DNA from: Ascarosepion bandense
Taxonomy: Eukaryota > Mollusca > Cephalopoda > Sepiida > Sepiidae
Direction: 5' to 3'
Length of the DNA: 64,000 bases
NCBI GenBank assembly: GCA_037127315.1
Contig: JBBBDQ010001684.1
Coordinates: 5,582,501-5,646,500 of the forward strand
Every line of letters begins with the position of its first letter. Position 1 is the first letter of the stretch. The notes under the pieces were generated by a model that saw only the letters and a program-made list of their open reading frames with translations, did no database searches and had not been told where the DNA came from. Positions 33,099-46,300 of the stretch are shown one piece after another. The position numbers and the translations under genes are program-made.

Positions 33099-34345
33099 CC
33101 CACTAATTATCACCCTATTCGTATCTTATCTCTTTTTGGCAAGGTAAAATGATTAGGCATCTCACATCTCACAACTTTCTCTTTGACAAACAATATGGCT
33201 ACCGTTTCATCATGTCTACCGCTGATGTGCTAACGACCATCACTAAATATATATACCAGGGTCTTGATAAAAACCACAAAGCTCGTGCTATTGATCTTGA
33301 TATCTCGAAAACATGTATGAAGATTTGGCATGCTTGTCTTCTGCGCAAGCTTCAGAGCTACAATATTTTTCGTCGATTGTTTGATTTAATCCATTCGTTT
33401 CTTTCAAATCATGAAATGAAGGTCGCTTTGAATGGAAAAAAATTTGGATTGAAAGATTTCATATCCTTTCATACAAATGCAGGCGTCCTTCAGGTCTCTA
33501 TTTAAGGTCTTACGCTTTTTTTATCTTCATCAATGAACTTCCTGATATAATAAGTTCCCAAATTCCCATTTACGCCCGTCTCAATAAGAAACCTACCAAG
33601 ATTGACAAAGTAATACTGACTGCTGCACGTCAAACGCGCCTGCAATCTTTGAATGCGGTAGGAAATGGCTCGTAAAAAAAGGTGATCTCCTTTAATCAAC
33701 ACAGAGAAACATTCCTGACTACCATCAAAATGGATGATACTGGTCTCCTACAAAGCAAAACACTTTGCCTCCTTAGCCCCACTCTGTCAAATGACCTCAA
33801 ATAAAATGACTACATTGAATCCATAGCTGCATCTGATGCTAGGAAGAGTGGTTCACTGAGTCTGACAGGGAAGTTTTTCTCGTTAGAATCCATTCTGGAC
33901 ATTTATAAATCTGCAATTCTTCTGTACATTGAATACTGTTTTAATATCTAATCAGGTGCTCCTGCTATTCATTTTGAGGTTCTCAACAAAAACGAAAGCA
34001 AGATCTGCCATATAATCGATCCCTATTTGGCAACCCGCCTTCAGTCACTTTCTCACCGATGTAATGTGGCTTCTCTCTGTCTTTTCTACAACTATTTTCA
34101 AAAAAACTGCTCTGACGAGCTTTTCTCGTTGGTAACCGACCACTTGTGCTACTAGATTTGCATGAAGGTCACATCATTTACCAACAAAATACTTAAACAC
34201 GTCTATTGTAACAGTTTTTCGGACAATCCCATTTATGGATCTCACTTCCATTTCTTTCTTTCCTGATAGCTATAATCACCACAGATTTAAATGCGATCAT
34301 TCCTCTACTTGATACCCATCCACCTCTTGCCTTTTCGTCGATATC
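33099..34345 (+). pseudogene. Jockey/CR1-like LINE, RT and C-terminus
   Basis: Continuation of the element at 30940-32378. The frame at 33149-33505 carries 'DKQYGYRFIMSTADVLTTI', 'GLDKNHKARAIDLDISKTCM', 'KIWHACLLRKLQSYN' (the usual FDKVWH reads CMKIWH) and 'NAGVLQVSI' (usual NAGVPQGSI). After a shift, 'FIFINELPDIISSQIPIYA' leads straight into 'RLNKKPTKID', so the YADD catalytic box and its following residues are deleted near 33570. The C-terminal blocks follow to about 34290: 'YIESIAASDARKSGSL', 'CFNI.SGAPAIHFEVLN', 'LQSLSHRCNVASLCLFYNYF', 'DSYNHHRFKCD'. The end merges directly into a 94-bp tandem repeat. Confidence 0.8.
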
Positions 34346-35812
34346 CAAATAGGTACAATCTCTAAAAGAGTAAATGCAATGTCAATAGCTATCGTTTATC
34401 TACATGATACCAAGCAATCACTTATAATTTCTTCAACCACCAGTAGCTACAATCTGCAAAAGTTTAAATGTAATGTAAATTGCCATTTTTATCAACTTAT
34501 TACCTATCCATCTTTTATCATTTCTTCAACAACCTACTAGCTACATCTCCAAAGGTTTCCATTTAATGTAAACAGCAATCTTTTATCTACTTGATTCCCA
34601 TATCTAACTTATTTATCATTAACAACCCAATAGCTATAATCTCCAAAGGTTTAAATGCAATCTAAATTGGCAACTTTTATCTACTTGATTCCCATTCCTA
34701 TCTTTGACATCTCAATAGCTACAATCTCCAAAACTGTAAAAGCAATGACAATTGCCAGCTTTTAGCTACATGATACACATCCATCTCTCATCTTCTCTTT
34801 GACATCTCAAGAGCAACAATCTCCAAAATTTTAAATGCAAGGTCAATTGCCATCAATTTTCTTCTTGATACCTATCCATCACTTATCATTTCTTTGACAT
34901 CTCAATAGATCAGTCAGTCAGTTAAGTGCCATACGTGATACACGCTCGGGCGATCACGTCTCGAAAGAGACATGACTGACTGGGCAGAAGATTACCCCGC
35001 AGTAGGTTGCCATTGCTTTCTGCGGTAGACTGGTTGCCGACCAAGGCTATAAAACCCAATCTGTCCTGTTATTTAACCCATAACTGGAAGGAATGGACGG
35101 ATTAATACCTTTCCCAAGGGTATTTACGCGTAAGTGAATGCAATGAATTCAGCTAGAATTCGAACTCGGTTCTATGCTTTCACGTTCCGAGCCGATATCC
35201 AAAGCTCCATAACGCACATCCAGATACAATCTCCAAAACTGTAAATGAATATGTCAATTGCCAGCTTTTAGCTACATGATACACATCCATCTCTTATCTT
35301 TTCTTTAATATCCCAAGAGCAACAATCTCTAAGAGTTTAAATGCAAGGTCAATTGCCATCAACTTTCTTTTTGATGCCTATCCATCATTTATTTCTTTGA
35401 CATCTCAATAGATACAAACTCGAAAAAATTTTATGCAATGGCTATTGCTATGATTTATCTACTTGATACCTATCCATCATTTATATTTTCTTTAACAACC
35501 CAATAGCTACAATCCCCAGAAGTTTACATGCAATGACAATTTCCATCTTTTATCTAATTCATACCCATATAGCTCTTGTCTTTCTTTTGATATTCTAATA
35601 GCTACCATCGCCAAAGTTTTAGACACAATGTCAGATGCCATCTTGTATCTATTCGATAATTATCTGTCATTCATTTTATCTAGTAGATACCCATCAATCT
35701 ATTATCTTTTCTTTGACACCCTAATCTGCAAATGTTAAAATGCAATGAAAATTGCCATCATTTATCTACTTGATTCTCTGTCCTATCTTATCTTTTCGTT
35801 TACATCTCAATA
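34265..35812 (+). repeat. 94-bp minisatellite, old diverged part
   Basis: Repeat starts, marked by an AGCTACAATCTCCAAA-like word, lie near 34269, 34352, 34446, 34540, 34633, 34718 and 34813. After a SINE insertion they continue near 35222, 35319, 35411, 35506, 35601, 35724 and 35813. Spacing is mostly 93-95 bp. Copies differ by many substitutions. In the LINE's reading frame the unit reads like 'SYNLQKFKCNVNCH', the LINE C-terminal motif. Confidence 0.85.
34913..35222 (-). repeat. tRNA-derived SINE inserted in the 94-bp array
   Basis: On the minus strand the head begins near 35217. It has an A-box-like TTTGGATATCGGC and, about 40 bases on, a B-box-like GAGTTCGAATTC. The body runs for about 310 bp and ends in a CAGTCAGTCAG-type run at about 34913. 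It interrupts one 94-bp repeat, with AGAT on both sides. Confidence 0.7.
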
Positions 35813-37365
35813 GTTACAATCTCTAAAACTGCAAATTCTATGTTAATCTCTATCTTTTACCTACTTGATACCATCCATTTATAGTCTGTTCTTTGGCATC
35901 TTAATAGCTACAATCTCTAAAACTGCAAATTCTATGATAATTTCTATCTTTTACCTATTTGAAACCATCCATTTATTGTCTGTTCTTTGGTATCTTAATA
36001 GCTACAATCTCTAAAACTGCAAATTCTATGTTAATTTCTATCTTTTACCTACTTGATACCATCCATTTATTGTCTGTTCTTTGGCATCTTAATAGCTACA
36101 ATCTCTAAAACTGCAAATTCTATGTTAATTTCTATCTTTTACCTACTTGATACCATCCATTTATTGTCTGTTCTTTGGCATCTTAATAGCTACAATCTCT
36201 AAAACTGAAAATTCTATGTTAATTTCTATCTTTTACCTACTTGATACCATCCATTTATTGTCTGTTCTTTGGCATCTTAATAGCTACAATCTCTAAAACT
36301 GCAAATTCTATGTTAATTTCTATCTTTTACCTACTTGATACCATCCATTTATTGTCTGTTCTTTGGCATCTTAATAGCTACAATCTCTAAAACTGCAAAT
36401 TCTATGTTAATTTCTATCTTTTACCTACTTGATACCATCCATTTATTGTCTGTTCTTTGGCATCTTAATAGCTACAATCTCTAAAACTGCAAATTCTATG
36501 TTAATTTCTATCTTTTACCTACTTGATACCATCCATTTATTGTCTGTTCTTTGGCATCTTAATAGCTACAATCTCTAAAACTGCAAATTCTATGTTAATT
36601 TCTATCTTTTACCTACTTGATACCATCCATTTATTGTCTGTTCTTTGGCATCTTAATAGCTACAATCTCTAAAACTGAAAATTCTATGTTAATTTCTATC
36701 TTTTACCTACTTGATACCATCCATTTATTGTCTGTTCTTTGGCATCTTAATAGCTACAATCTCTAAAAATGAAAATTCTATGTTAATTTCTATCTTTTAC
36801 CTATTTGATACCATCCATTTATTGTCTGTTCTTTGGCATCTTAATAGCTACAATCTCTAAAACTGCAAATTCTATGTTAATTTCTATCTTTTACCTACTT
36901 GATACCATCCATTTATTGTCTGTTCATTGGCATCTTAATAGCTACAATCTCTAAAACTGCAAATTCTATGTTAATTTCTATCTTTTACCTACTTGATACC
37001 ATCCATTTATTGTCTGTTCTTTGGCATCTTAATAGCTACAATCTCTAAAACTGCAAATTCTATGTTAATTTCTATCTTTTACCTACTTGATACCATCCAT
37101 TTATTGTCTGTTCTTTGGTATCTTAATAGCTACAATCTCTAAAAATGAAAATTCTATGTTAATTTCTATCTTTTACCTATTTGATACCATCCATTTATTG
37201 TCTGTTCTTTGGCATCTTAATAGCTACAATCTCTAAAACTGCAAATTATATGATAATTTCTATCTTTTACCTACTTGATACCATCCATTTATTGTCTGTT
37301 CTTTGGCATCTTAATAGCTACAATCTCTAAAACTGCAAATTCTATGTTAATTTCTATCTTTTACC
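35813..37365 (+). repeat. 94-bp minisatellite, homogeneous part
   Basis: Repeat starts at 35813, 35907, 36001, 36095 and every 94 bp to 37317: sixteen full units plus a partial, with no period change. Units differ at a handful of positions, for example GCAAAT versus GAAAAT, CTACTTG versus CTATTTG, and AAAACT versus AAAAAT. The array ends within a unit at about 37365, where the next satellite begins. Confidence 0.95.
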
Positions 37366-40300
37366 TTAGGTTTGGTATATTAGGGTTTTGGTTATATGTA
37401 GGAATTCTAAGACCGGCCATTTTTTTTGTTTTTTTTTTATTGTTCTCTGTCATTCCCTTGCTAACTGGACACATGGCTTGGAGGTGATTCCCCCCTCCAT
37501 CACACTACTGTCTGTTACTGCTTGCTTAAGGTAACTTAATCTCTCCAGAACTGTATAGAAGAAACAGAATGAAGATAATTTTTGAAATTTTCTTAACTTT
37601 TTTCTGTCAGCAAGCCTGCAACTTGGTGAGTTTAGCCAGTGTGATCTTATTTTTTATTATTTTTTGAATTATTTATTTACTTATTTTTACTTGTATTTTT
37701 TATTTTATTTTATTCTTTTTCGGTTCTTATCTTTTCTGCCTAATTTTTGTGTAAATTGTTCTTAATTATGAAATTTAGGTTTGGTATATTAGGGTTTTGG
37801 TTATATGTAGGAATTCTAAGACCGGCCATGTTTTTTTTTTGTTTTTTTTTTTTATTGTTCTCTGTCATTCCCTTGCTAACTGGACACATGGCTTGGAGGT
37901 GATTCCCCCCTCCATCACACTACTGTCTGTTACTGCTTGCTTAAGGTAACTTAATCTCTCCAGAACTCTCCAGAACTGTATAGAAGAAACAGAATGAAGA
38001 TAATTTCTGAAATTTTCTTAACTTTTTTCTGTCAGCAAGCCTGCAACTTGGTGAGTTTAGCCAGTGTGATCTTATTTTTTATTATTTTTTGAATTATTTA
38101 TTTACTTATTTTTACTTGTATTTTTTATTTTATTTTATTCTTTTTCGGTTCTTATCTTTTCTGCCTAATTTTTGTGTAAATTGTTCTTAATTATGAAATT
38201 TAGGTTTGGTATATTAGGGTTTTGGTTATATGTAGGAATTCTAAGACCGGCCATGTTTTTTTTTTGTTTTTTTTTTTTATTGTTCTCTGTCATTCCCTTG
38301 CTAACTGGACACATGGCTTGGAGGTGATTCCCCCCTCCATCACACTACTGTCTGTTACTGCTTGCTTAAGGTAACTTAATCTCTCCAGAACTCTCCAGAA
38401 CTGTATAGAAGAAACAGAATGAAGATAATTTTTGAAATTTTCTTAACTTTTTTCTGTCAGCAAGCCTGCAACTTGGTGAGTTTAGCCAGTGTGATCTTAT
38501 TTTTTATTATTTTTTGAATTATTTATTTACTTATTTTTACTTGTATTTTTTATTTTATTTTATTCTTTTTCGGTTCTTATCTTTTCTGCCTAATTTTTGT
38601 GTAAATTGTTCTTAATTATGAAATTTAGGTTTGGTATATTAGGGTTTTGGTTATATGTAGGAATTCTAAGACCGGCCATGTTTTTTTTTTGTTTTTTTTT
38701 TTTTATTGTTCTCTGTCATTCCCTTGCTAACTGGACACATGGCTTGGAGGTGATTCCCCCCTCCATCACACTACTGTCTGTTACTGCTTGCTTAAGGTAA
38801 CTTAATCTCTCCAGAACTCTCCAGAAGAAACAGAATGAAGATAATTTTTGAAATTTTCTTAACTTTTTCTGTCAGCAAGCCTGCAACTTGGTGAGTTTAG
38901 CCAGTGTGATCTTATTTTTTATTATTTTTGAATTATTTATTTACTTATTTTTTACTTGTATTTTTTTTTATTTTATTTTATTATTTTTTCGGTTCTTATC
39001 TTTTCTGCCTAATTTTTGTGTAAATTGTTCTTAATTATGAAATTTAGGTTTGGTATATTAGGGTTTTGGTTATATGCTTAGGAATTCTAAGACCGGCCAT
39101 GTTTTTTTTTTTGTTTTTTTTTATTGTTCTCTGTCATTCCCTTGCTAACTGGACACATGGCTTGGAGGTGATTCCCCCCTCCATCACACTACTGTCTGTT
39201 ACTGCTTGCTTAAGGTAACTTAATCTCTCCAGAACTCTCCAGAACTGTATAGAAGAAACAGAATGAAGATAATTTTTTTGAAATTTTCTTAACTTTTTTC
39301 TGTCAGCAAGCCTGCAACTGGTGAGTTTTGTAGTGTGATCTTATTTTTATTATTTTTTGAATTATTTATTTACTTATTTTTACTTGTATTTTTTATTTTA
39401 TTTTATTCTTTTTCGGTTCTTATCTTTTCTGCCTAATTTTTGTGTAAATTGTTCTTAATTATGAAATTTAGGTTTGGTATATTAGGGTTTTGGTTATATG
39501 TAGGAATTCTAAGACCGGCCATGTTTTTTTTTTTTATTGTTCTCTGTCATTCCCTTGCTAACTGGACACATGGCTTGGAGGTGATTCCCCCCTCCATCAC
39601 ACTACTGTCTGTTACTGCTTGCTTAAGGTAACTTAATCTCTCCAGAACTCTCCAGAACTGTATAGAAGAAACAGAATGAAGATAATTTTGAAATTTTCTT
39701 AACTTTTTTCTGTCAGCAAGCCTGCAACTTGGTGAGTTTAGCCAGTGTGATCTTATTTTTTTTATTATTTTTTGAATTATTTATTTACTTATTTTTACTT
39801 GTATTTTTATTTTATTTTATTCTTTTTCGGTTCTTATCTTTTCTGCCTAATTTTTGTGTAAATTGTTCTTAATTATGAAATTTAGGTTTGGTATATTAGG
39901 GTTTTGGTTATATGTAGGAATTCTAAGACCGGCCATGTTTTTTTTTGTTTTTTTTATTGTTCTCTGTCATTCCCTTGCTAACTGGACACATGGCTTGGAG
40001 GTGATTCCCCCCTCCATCACACTACTACTGTCTGTTACTGCTTGCTTAAGGTAACTTAATCTCTCCAGAACTGTATAGAAGAAACAGAATGAAGATAATT
40101 TTTGAAATTTTCTTAACTTTTTTCTGTCAGCAAGCCTGCAACTTGGTGAGTTTAGCCAGTGTGATCTTATTTTTATTATTTTTTGAATTATTTATTTACT
40201 TATTTTTACTTGTATTTTTTATTTTATTTTATTCTTTTTCGGTTCTTATCTTTTCTGCCTAATTTTTGTGTAAATTGTTCTTAATTATGAAATTTAGGTT

Positions 40301-43300
40301 TGGTATATTAGGGTTTTGGTTATATGTAGGAATTCTAAGACCGGCCATGTTTTTTTTTTTGTTTTTTTTTTTATTGTTCTCTGTCATTCCCTTGCTAACT
40401 GGACACATGGCTTGGAGGTGATTCCCCCCTCCATCACACTACTGTCTGTTACTGCTGGTAACTTAATCTCTCCAGAACTGTATAGAAGAAACAGAATGAA
40501 GATATTTTGAAATTTTCTTAACTTTTTTCTGTCAGCAAGCCTGCAACTTGGTGAGTTTAGCCAGTGTGATCTTATTTTTTATTATTTTTGAATTATTTAT
40601 TTACTTATTTTTACTTGTATTTTATTTTATTTTATTCTTTTTCGGTTCTTATCTTTTCTGCCTAATTTTTGTGTAAATTGTTCTTAATTATGAAATTTAG
40701 GTTTGGTATATTAGGGTTTGGTTATATGTAGGAATTCTAGACCGGCCATGTTTTTTTTTTTGTTTTTTTTTATTGTTCTCTGTCATTCCCTTGCTAACTG
40801 GACACATGGCTTGGAGGTGATTCCCCCCTCCCATCACACTACTGTCTGTTACTGCTTGCTTAAGGTAACTTAATCTCTCCAGAACTGTATAGAAGAAACA
40901 GAATGAAGATAATTTTTGAAATTTTCTTAACTTTTTTCTGTCAGCAAGCCTGCAACTTGGTGAGTTTAGCCAGTGTGATCTTATTTTTTATTATTTTTTG
41001 AATTATTTATTTACTTATTTTTACTTGTATTTTTTATTTTATTTTATTCTTTTTCGGTTCTTATCTTTTCTGCCTAATTTTTGTGTAAATTGTTCTTAAT
41101 TATGAAATTTAGGTTTGGTATATTAGGGTTTTGGTTATATGTAGGAATTCTAAGACCGGCCATGTTTTTTTTTTTGTTTTTTTTATTGTTCTCTGTCATT
41201 CCCTTGCTAACTGGACACATGGCTTGGAGGTGATTCCCCCCTCCATCACACTACTGTCTGTTACTGCTTGCTTAAGGTAACTTAATCTCCAGAACTGTAT
41301 AGAAGAAACAGAAGTGAAGATAATTTTGAAATTTTCTTAACTTTTTTCTGTCAGCAAGCCACCATTGGTGAGTTTGTAGTCTTGATCTTATTTTTTATTA
41401 TTTTTTTGGTGTTATTTACTTATTTTTACTTGTATTTTTTATTTTATTTATTCTTTTTCGGTTCTTATCTTTTCTGCCTAATTTTTGTGTAAATTGTTCT
41501 TAATTATGAAATTTAGGTTTGGTATATTAAGTTTTTGGTTATATGTAGGAATTCTAAGACCGGCCATGTTTTTTTTTGTTTTTTTTTATTGTTCTCTGTC
41601 ATTCCCTTGCTAACTGGACACATGGCTTGGAGGTGATTCCCCCCTCCATCACACTACTGTCTGTTACTGCTTGCTTAAGGTAACCCAATCTCTCCAGAAC
41701 TGTATAGAAGAAACAGAATGAAGATAATTTTGAAATTTTCTTAACTTTTTCTGTCTTAAGCCTGCAACTTGGTGAGTTTAGCCAGTGTGATCTTATTTTT
41801 TATTATTTTTGAATTATTTATTTACTTATTTTTACTTGTATTTTTATTTTATTTTATTCTTTTTCGGTTCTTATCTTTTCTGCCTAATTTTTGTGTAAAT
41901 TGTTCTTAATTATGAAATTTAGGTTTGGTATATTAGGGTTTTGGTTATATGTAGGAATTCTAAGACCGGCCATGTTTTTTTTTTTTTTTTTTTTATTGTT
42001 CTCTGTCATTCCCTTGCTAACTGGACACATGGCTTGGAGGTGATTCCCCCCTCCATCACACTACTGTCTGTTACTGCTTTAGCAAGGTAACCAGTCTCTC
42101 CAGAACTCTCCAGAACTGTATAGAAGAAACAGAATGAAGATAATTTCTGAAATTTTCTTAACTTTTTTCTGTCAGCAAGCCTGCAACTTGGTGAGTTTAG
42201 CCAGTGTGATCTTATTTTTTATTATTTTTTGAATTATTTATTTACTTATTTTTACTTGTATTTTTTATTTTATTTTATTCTTTTTCGGTTCTATCTTTTC
42301 TGCCTAATTTTTGTGTAAATTGTTCTTAATTATGAAATTTAGGTTTGGTATATTAGGGTTTTGGTTATATGTAGGAATTCTAAGACCGGCCATGTTTTTT
42401 TTTTTTTTTTTTTTATTGTTCTCTGTCATTCCCTTGCTAACTGGACACATGGCTTGGAGGTGATTCCCCCTCCATCACACTACTGTCTGTTACTGCTTGC
42501 TTAAGGTAACTTAATCTCTCCAGAACTGTATAGAAGAAACAGAATGAAGATAATTTTTGAAATTTTCTTAACTTTTCTGTCAGCAAGCCTGCAGCTTGGT
42601 GAGTTTAGCCAGTGTGATCTTATTTTTATTATTTTTGAATTATTTATTTACTTATTTTTACTTGTATTTTTTATTTTATTTTATTCTTTTTCGGTTCTTA
42701 TCTTTTCTGCCTAATTTTTGTGTAAATTGTTCTTAATTATGAAATTTAGGTTTGGTATATTAGGGTTTTGGTTATATGTAGGAATTCTAAGACCGGCCAT
42801 GTTTTTTTTTTTTTTTTTTTTATTGTTCTCTGTCATTCCCTTGCTAACTGGACACATGGCTTGGAGGTGATTCCCCCCTCCATCACACTACTGTCTGTTA
42901 CTGCTTGCTTAAGGTAACTTAATCTCTCCAGAACTGTATAGAAGAAACAGAATGAAGATAATTTTGAAATTTTCTTAACTTTTTTCTGTCAGCAAGCCTG
43001 CAACTTGGTGAGTTTAGCCAGTGTGATCTTATTTTTTATTATTTTTTGAATTATTTATTTACTTATTTTTACTTGTATTTTTTATTTTATTTTATTCTTT
43101 TTCGGTTCTTATCTTTTCTGCCTAATTTTTGTGTAAATTGTTCTTAATTATGAAATTTAGGTTTGGTATATTAGGGTTTTTGGTTATATGTAGGAATTCT
43201 AAGACCGGCCATGTTTTTTTTTTGTTTTTTTTTTATTGTTCTCTGTCATTCCCTTGCTAACTGGACACATGGCTTGGAGGTGATTCCCCCCTCCATCCTG

Positions 43301-46300
43301 CTGTCTGTTACTGCTTGCTTAAGGTAACTTAATCTCTCCAGAACTGTATAGAAGAAACAGAATGAAGATAATTTTTGAAATTTTCTTAACTTTTTCTGTC
43401 AGCAAGCCTGCAACTTGGTGAGTTTAGCCAGTGTGATCTTATTTTTTATTATTTTTTGAATTATTTATTTACTTATTTTTACTTGTATTTTTTATTTTAT
43501 TTTATTCTTTTCGGTTCTTATCTTTTCTGCCTAATTTTTGTGTAAATTGTTCTTAATTATGAAATTTAGGTTTGGTATATTAGGGTTTTGGTTATATGTA
43601 GGAATTCTAAGACCGGCCATGTTTTTTTGTTTTTTTTATTGTTCTCTGTCATTCCCTTGCTAACTGGACACACTGGCTTGGAGGTGATTCCCCCCTCCAT
43701 CACACTACTGTCTGTTACTGCTTGCTTAAGGTAACTTAATCTCTCCAGAACTCTCCAGAACTGTATAGAAGAAACAGAATGAAGATAATTTTTGAAATTT
43801 TCTTAACTTTTCTGTCAGCAAGCCTGCAACTTGGTGAGTTTAGCCAATTGTGATCTTATTTTTATTATTTTTTGAATTATTTATTTACTTATTTTTACTT
43901 GTATTTTTATTTTATTTTATTCTTTTTCGGTTCTTATCTTTTCTGCCTAATTTTTGTGTAAATTGTTCTTAATTATGAAATTTAGGTTTGGTATATTAGG
44001 GTTTTGGTTATATGTAGGAATTCTAAGACCGGCCATGTTTTTTTTTTGTTTTTTTTTTATTGTTCTCTGTCATTCCCTTGCTAACTGGACACATGGCTTG
44101 GAGGTGATTCCCCCCTCCATCACACTACTGTCTGTTACTGCTTGCTTAAGGTAACTTAATCTCCAGAACTCTCCAGAACTGTATAGAAGAAACAGAATGA
44201 AGATAATTTCTGAAATTTTCTTAACTTTTTTCTGTCAACAAGCCTGCAACTTGGTGAGTTTAGCCAGTGTGATCTTATTTTTTATTATTTTTTGAATTAT
44301 TTATTTACTTATTTTTACTTGTATTTTTTATTTTATTTTATTCTTTTTCGGTTCTTATCTTTTCTGCCTAATTTTTGTGTAAATTGTTCTTAATTATGAA
44401 ATTTAGGTTTGGTATATTGGGGTTTTGGTTATATGTAGGAATTCTAAGACCGGCCATGTTTTTTTTTTTTTTTTTTTTTATTGTTCTCTGTCATTCCCTT
44501 GCTAACTGGACACATGGCTTGGAGGTGATTCCCCCCTCCATCACACTACTGTCTGTTATTACTGCTTGCTTAAGGTAACCAATCTCTCCAGAACTGTATA
44601 GAAGAAACAGAATGAAGATAATTTTTGAAATTTTCTTAACTTTTTTCTGTCAGCAAGCCTGCAACTTGGTGAGTTTAGCCAGTGTGATCTTATTTTTATT
44701 ATTTTTTGAATTATTTATTTACTTATTTTTACTTATTTTATTTTATTTTTATTCTTTTTCGGTTCTTATCTTTTCTGCCTAATTTTTTTGTGTAAATTGT
44801 TCTTAATTATGAAATTTAGGTTTGGTATATTAGGGTTTTGGTTATATGTAGAATTCTAAGACCGGCCATGTTTTTTTTTGTTTTTTTTATTGTTCTCTGT
44901 CATTCCCTTGCTAACTGGACACATGGCTTGGAGGATTCCCCCCTCCATCACACTACTGTCTGTTACTGCTTGCTTAGGTAACTTAATCTCTCCAGAACTG
45001 TATAGAAGAAACAGAATGAAGATAATTTTGAAATTTTCTTAACTTTTTCTGTCAGCAAGCCTGCAATATGGTGAGTTTAGCCAGTGTGATCTTATTTTTT
45101 ATTATTTTTTGAATTATTTATTTACTTATTTTTACTTTATGTTTTTTATTTTATTTTATTCTTTTTCGGTTCTTATCTTTTCTGCCTAATTTTTGTGTAA
45201 ATTGTTCTTAATTATGAAATTTAGGTTTGGTATATTAGGGTTTTGGTTATATGTAGGAATTCTAAGACCGGCCATGTTTTTTTTTGTTTTTTTTTATTGT
45301 TCTCTGTCATTCCCTTGCTAACTGGACACATGGCTTGGAGGTGATTCCCCCCTCCATCACACTACTGTCTGTTACTGCTTGCTTAAGGTAACTTAATCTC
45401 CAGAACTCTCCAGAACTGTATAGAAGAAACAGAATGAAGATAATTTCTGAAATTTTCTTAACTTTTTTCTGTCAGCAAGCCTGCAGCTTGGTGAGTTTAG
45501 CCAGTGTGATCTTATTTTTATTATTTTTGAATTATTTTATTTTATTTTTGTATTTTTTATTTTATTTTATTCTTTTTCGGTTCTTATCTTTTCTGCCTAA
45601 TTTTTGTGTAAATTGTTCTTAATTATGAAATTTAGGTTTGGTATATTAGGGTTTTGGTTATATGTAGGAATTCTAAGACCGGCCATGTTTTTTTTTTTTT
45701 TTTTTTTTTTTATTGTTCTCTGTCATTCCTTACTAACTGGACACATGGCTTGGAGGTGATTCCCCCCTCCATCACACTACTGTCTGTTACTCTTGTATTA
45801 GCAATCTCTCCAGAACTGTATAGAAGAAACAGAATGAAGATAATTTTGAAATTTTCTTAACTTTTTTCTGTCAGCAAGCCTGCAGCTTGGTGAGTTTAGC
45901 CAGTGTGATCTTATTTTTATTATTTTTGAGATTATTTATTTACTTATTTTTTACTTGTATTTTTTATTTTATTTTATTCTTTTCGGTTCTTATCTTTTCT
46001 GCCTAATTTTTGTGTAAATTGTTCTTAATTATGAAATTTAGGTTTGGTATATTAGGGTTTTGGTTATGTATGTAGGAATTCTAAGACCGGCCATGTTTTT
46101 TTTGTTTTTTTTATTGTTCTCTGTCATTCCCTTGCTAACTGGACACATGGCTTGGAGGTGATTCCCCCCTCCATCACACTACTGTCTGTTACTGCTTGCT
46201 TAAGGTAACTTAATCTCTCCAAAACTGTATAGAAGAAACAGAATGAAGATAATTTTGAAATTTTCTTAACTTTTTTCTGTCAGCAAGCCTGCAACTTGGT

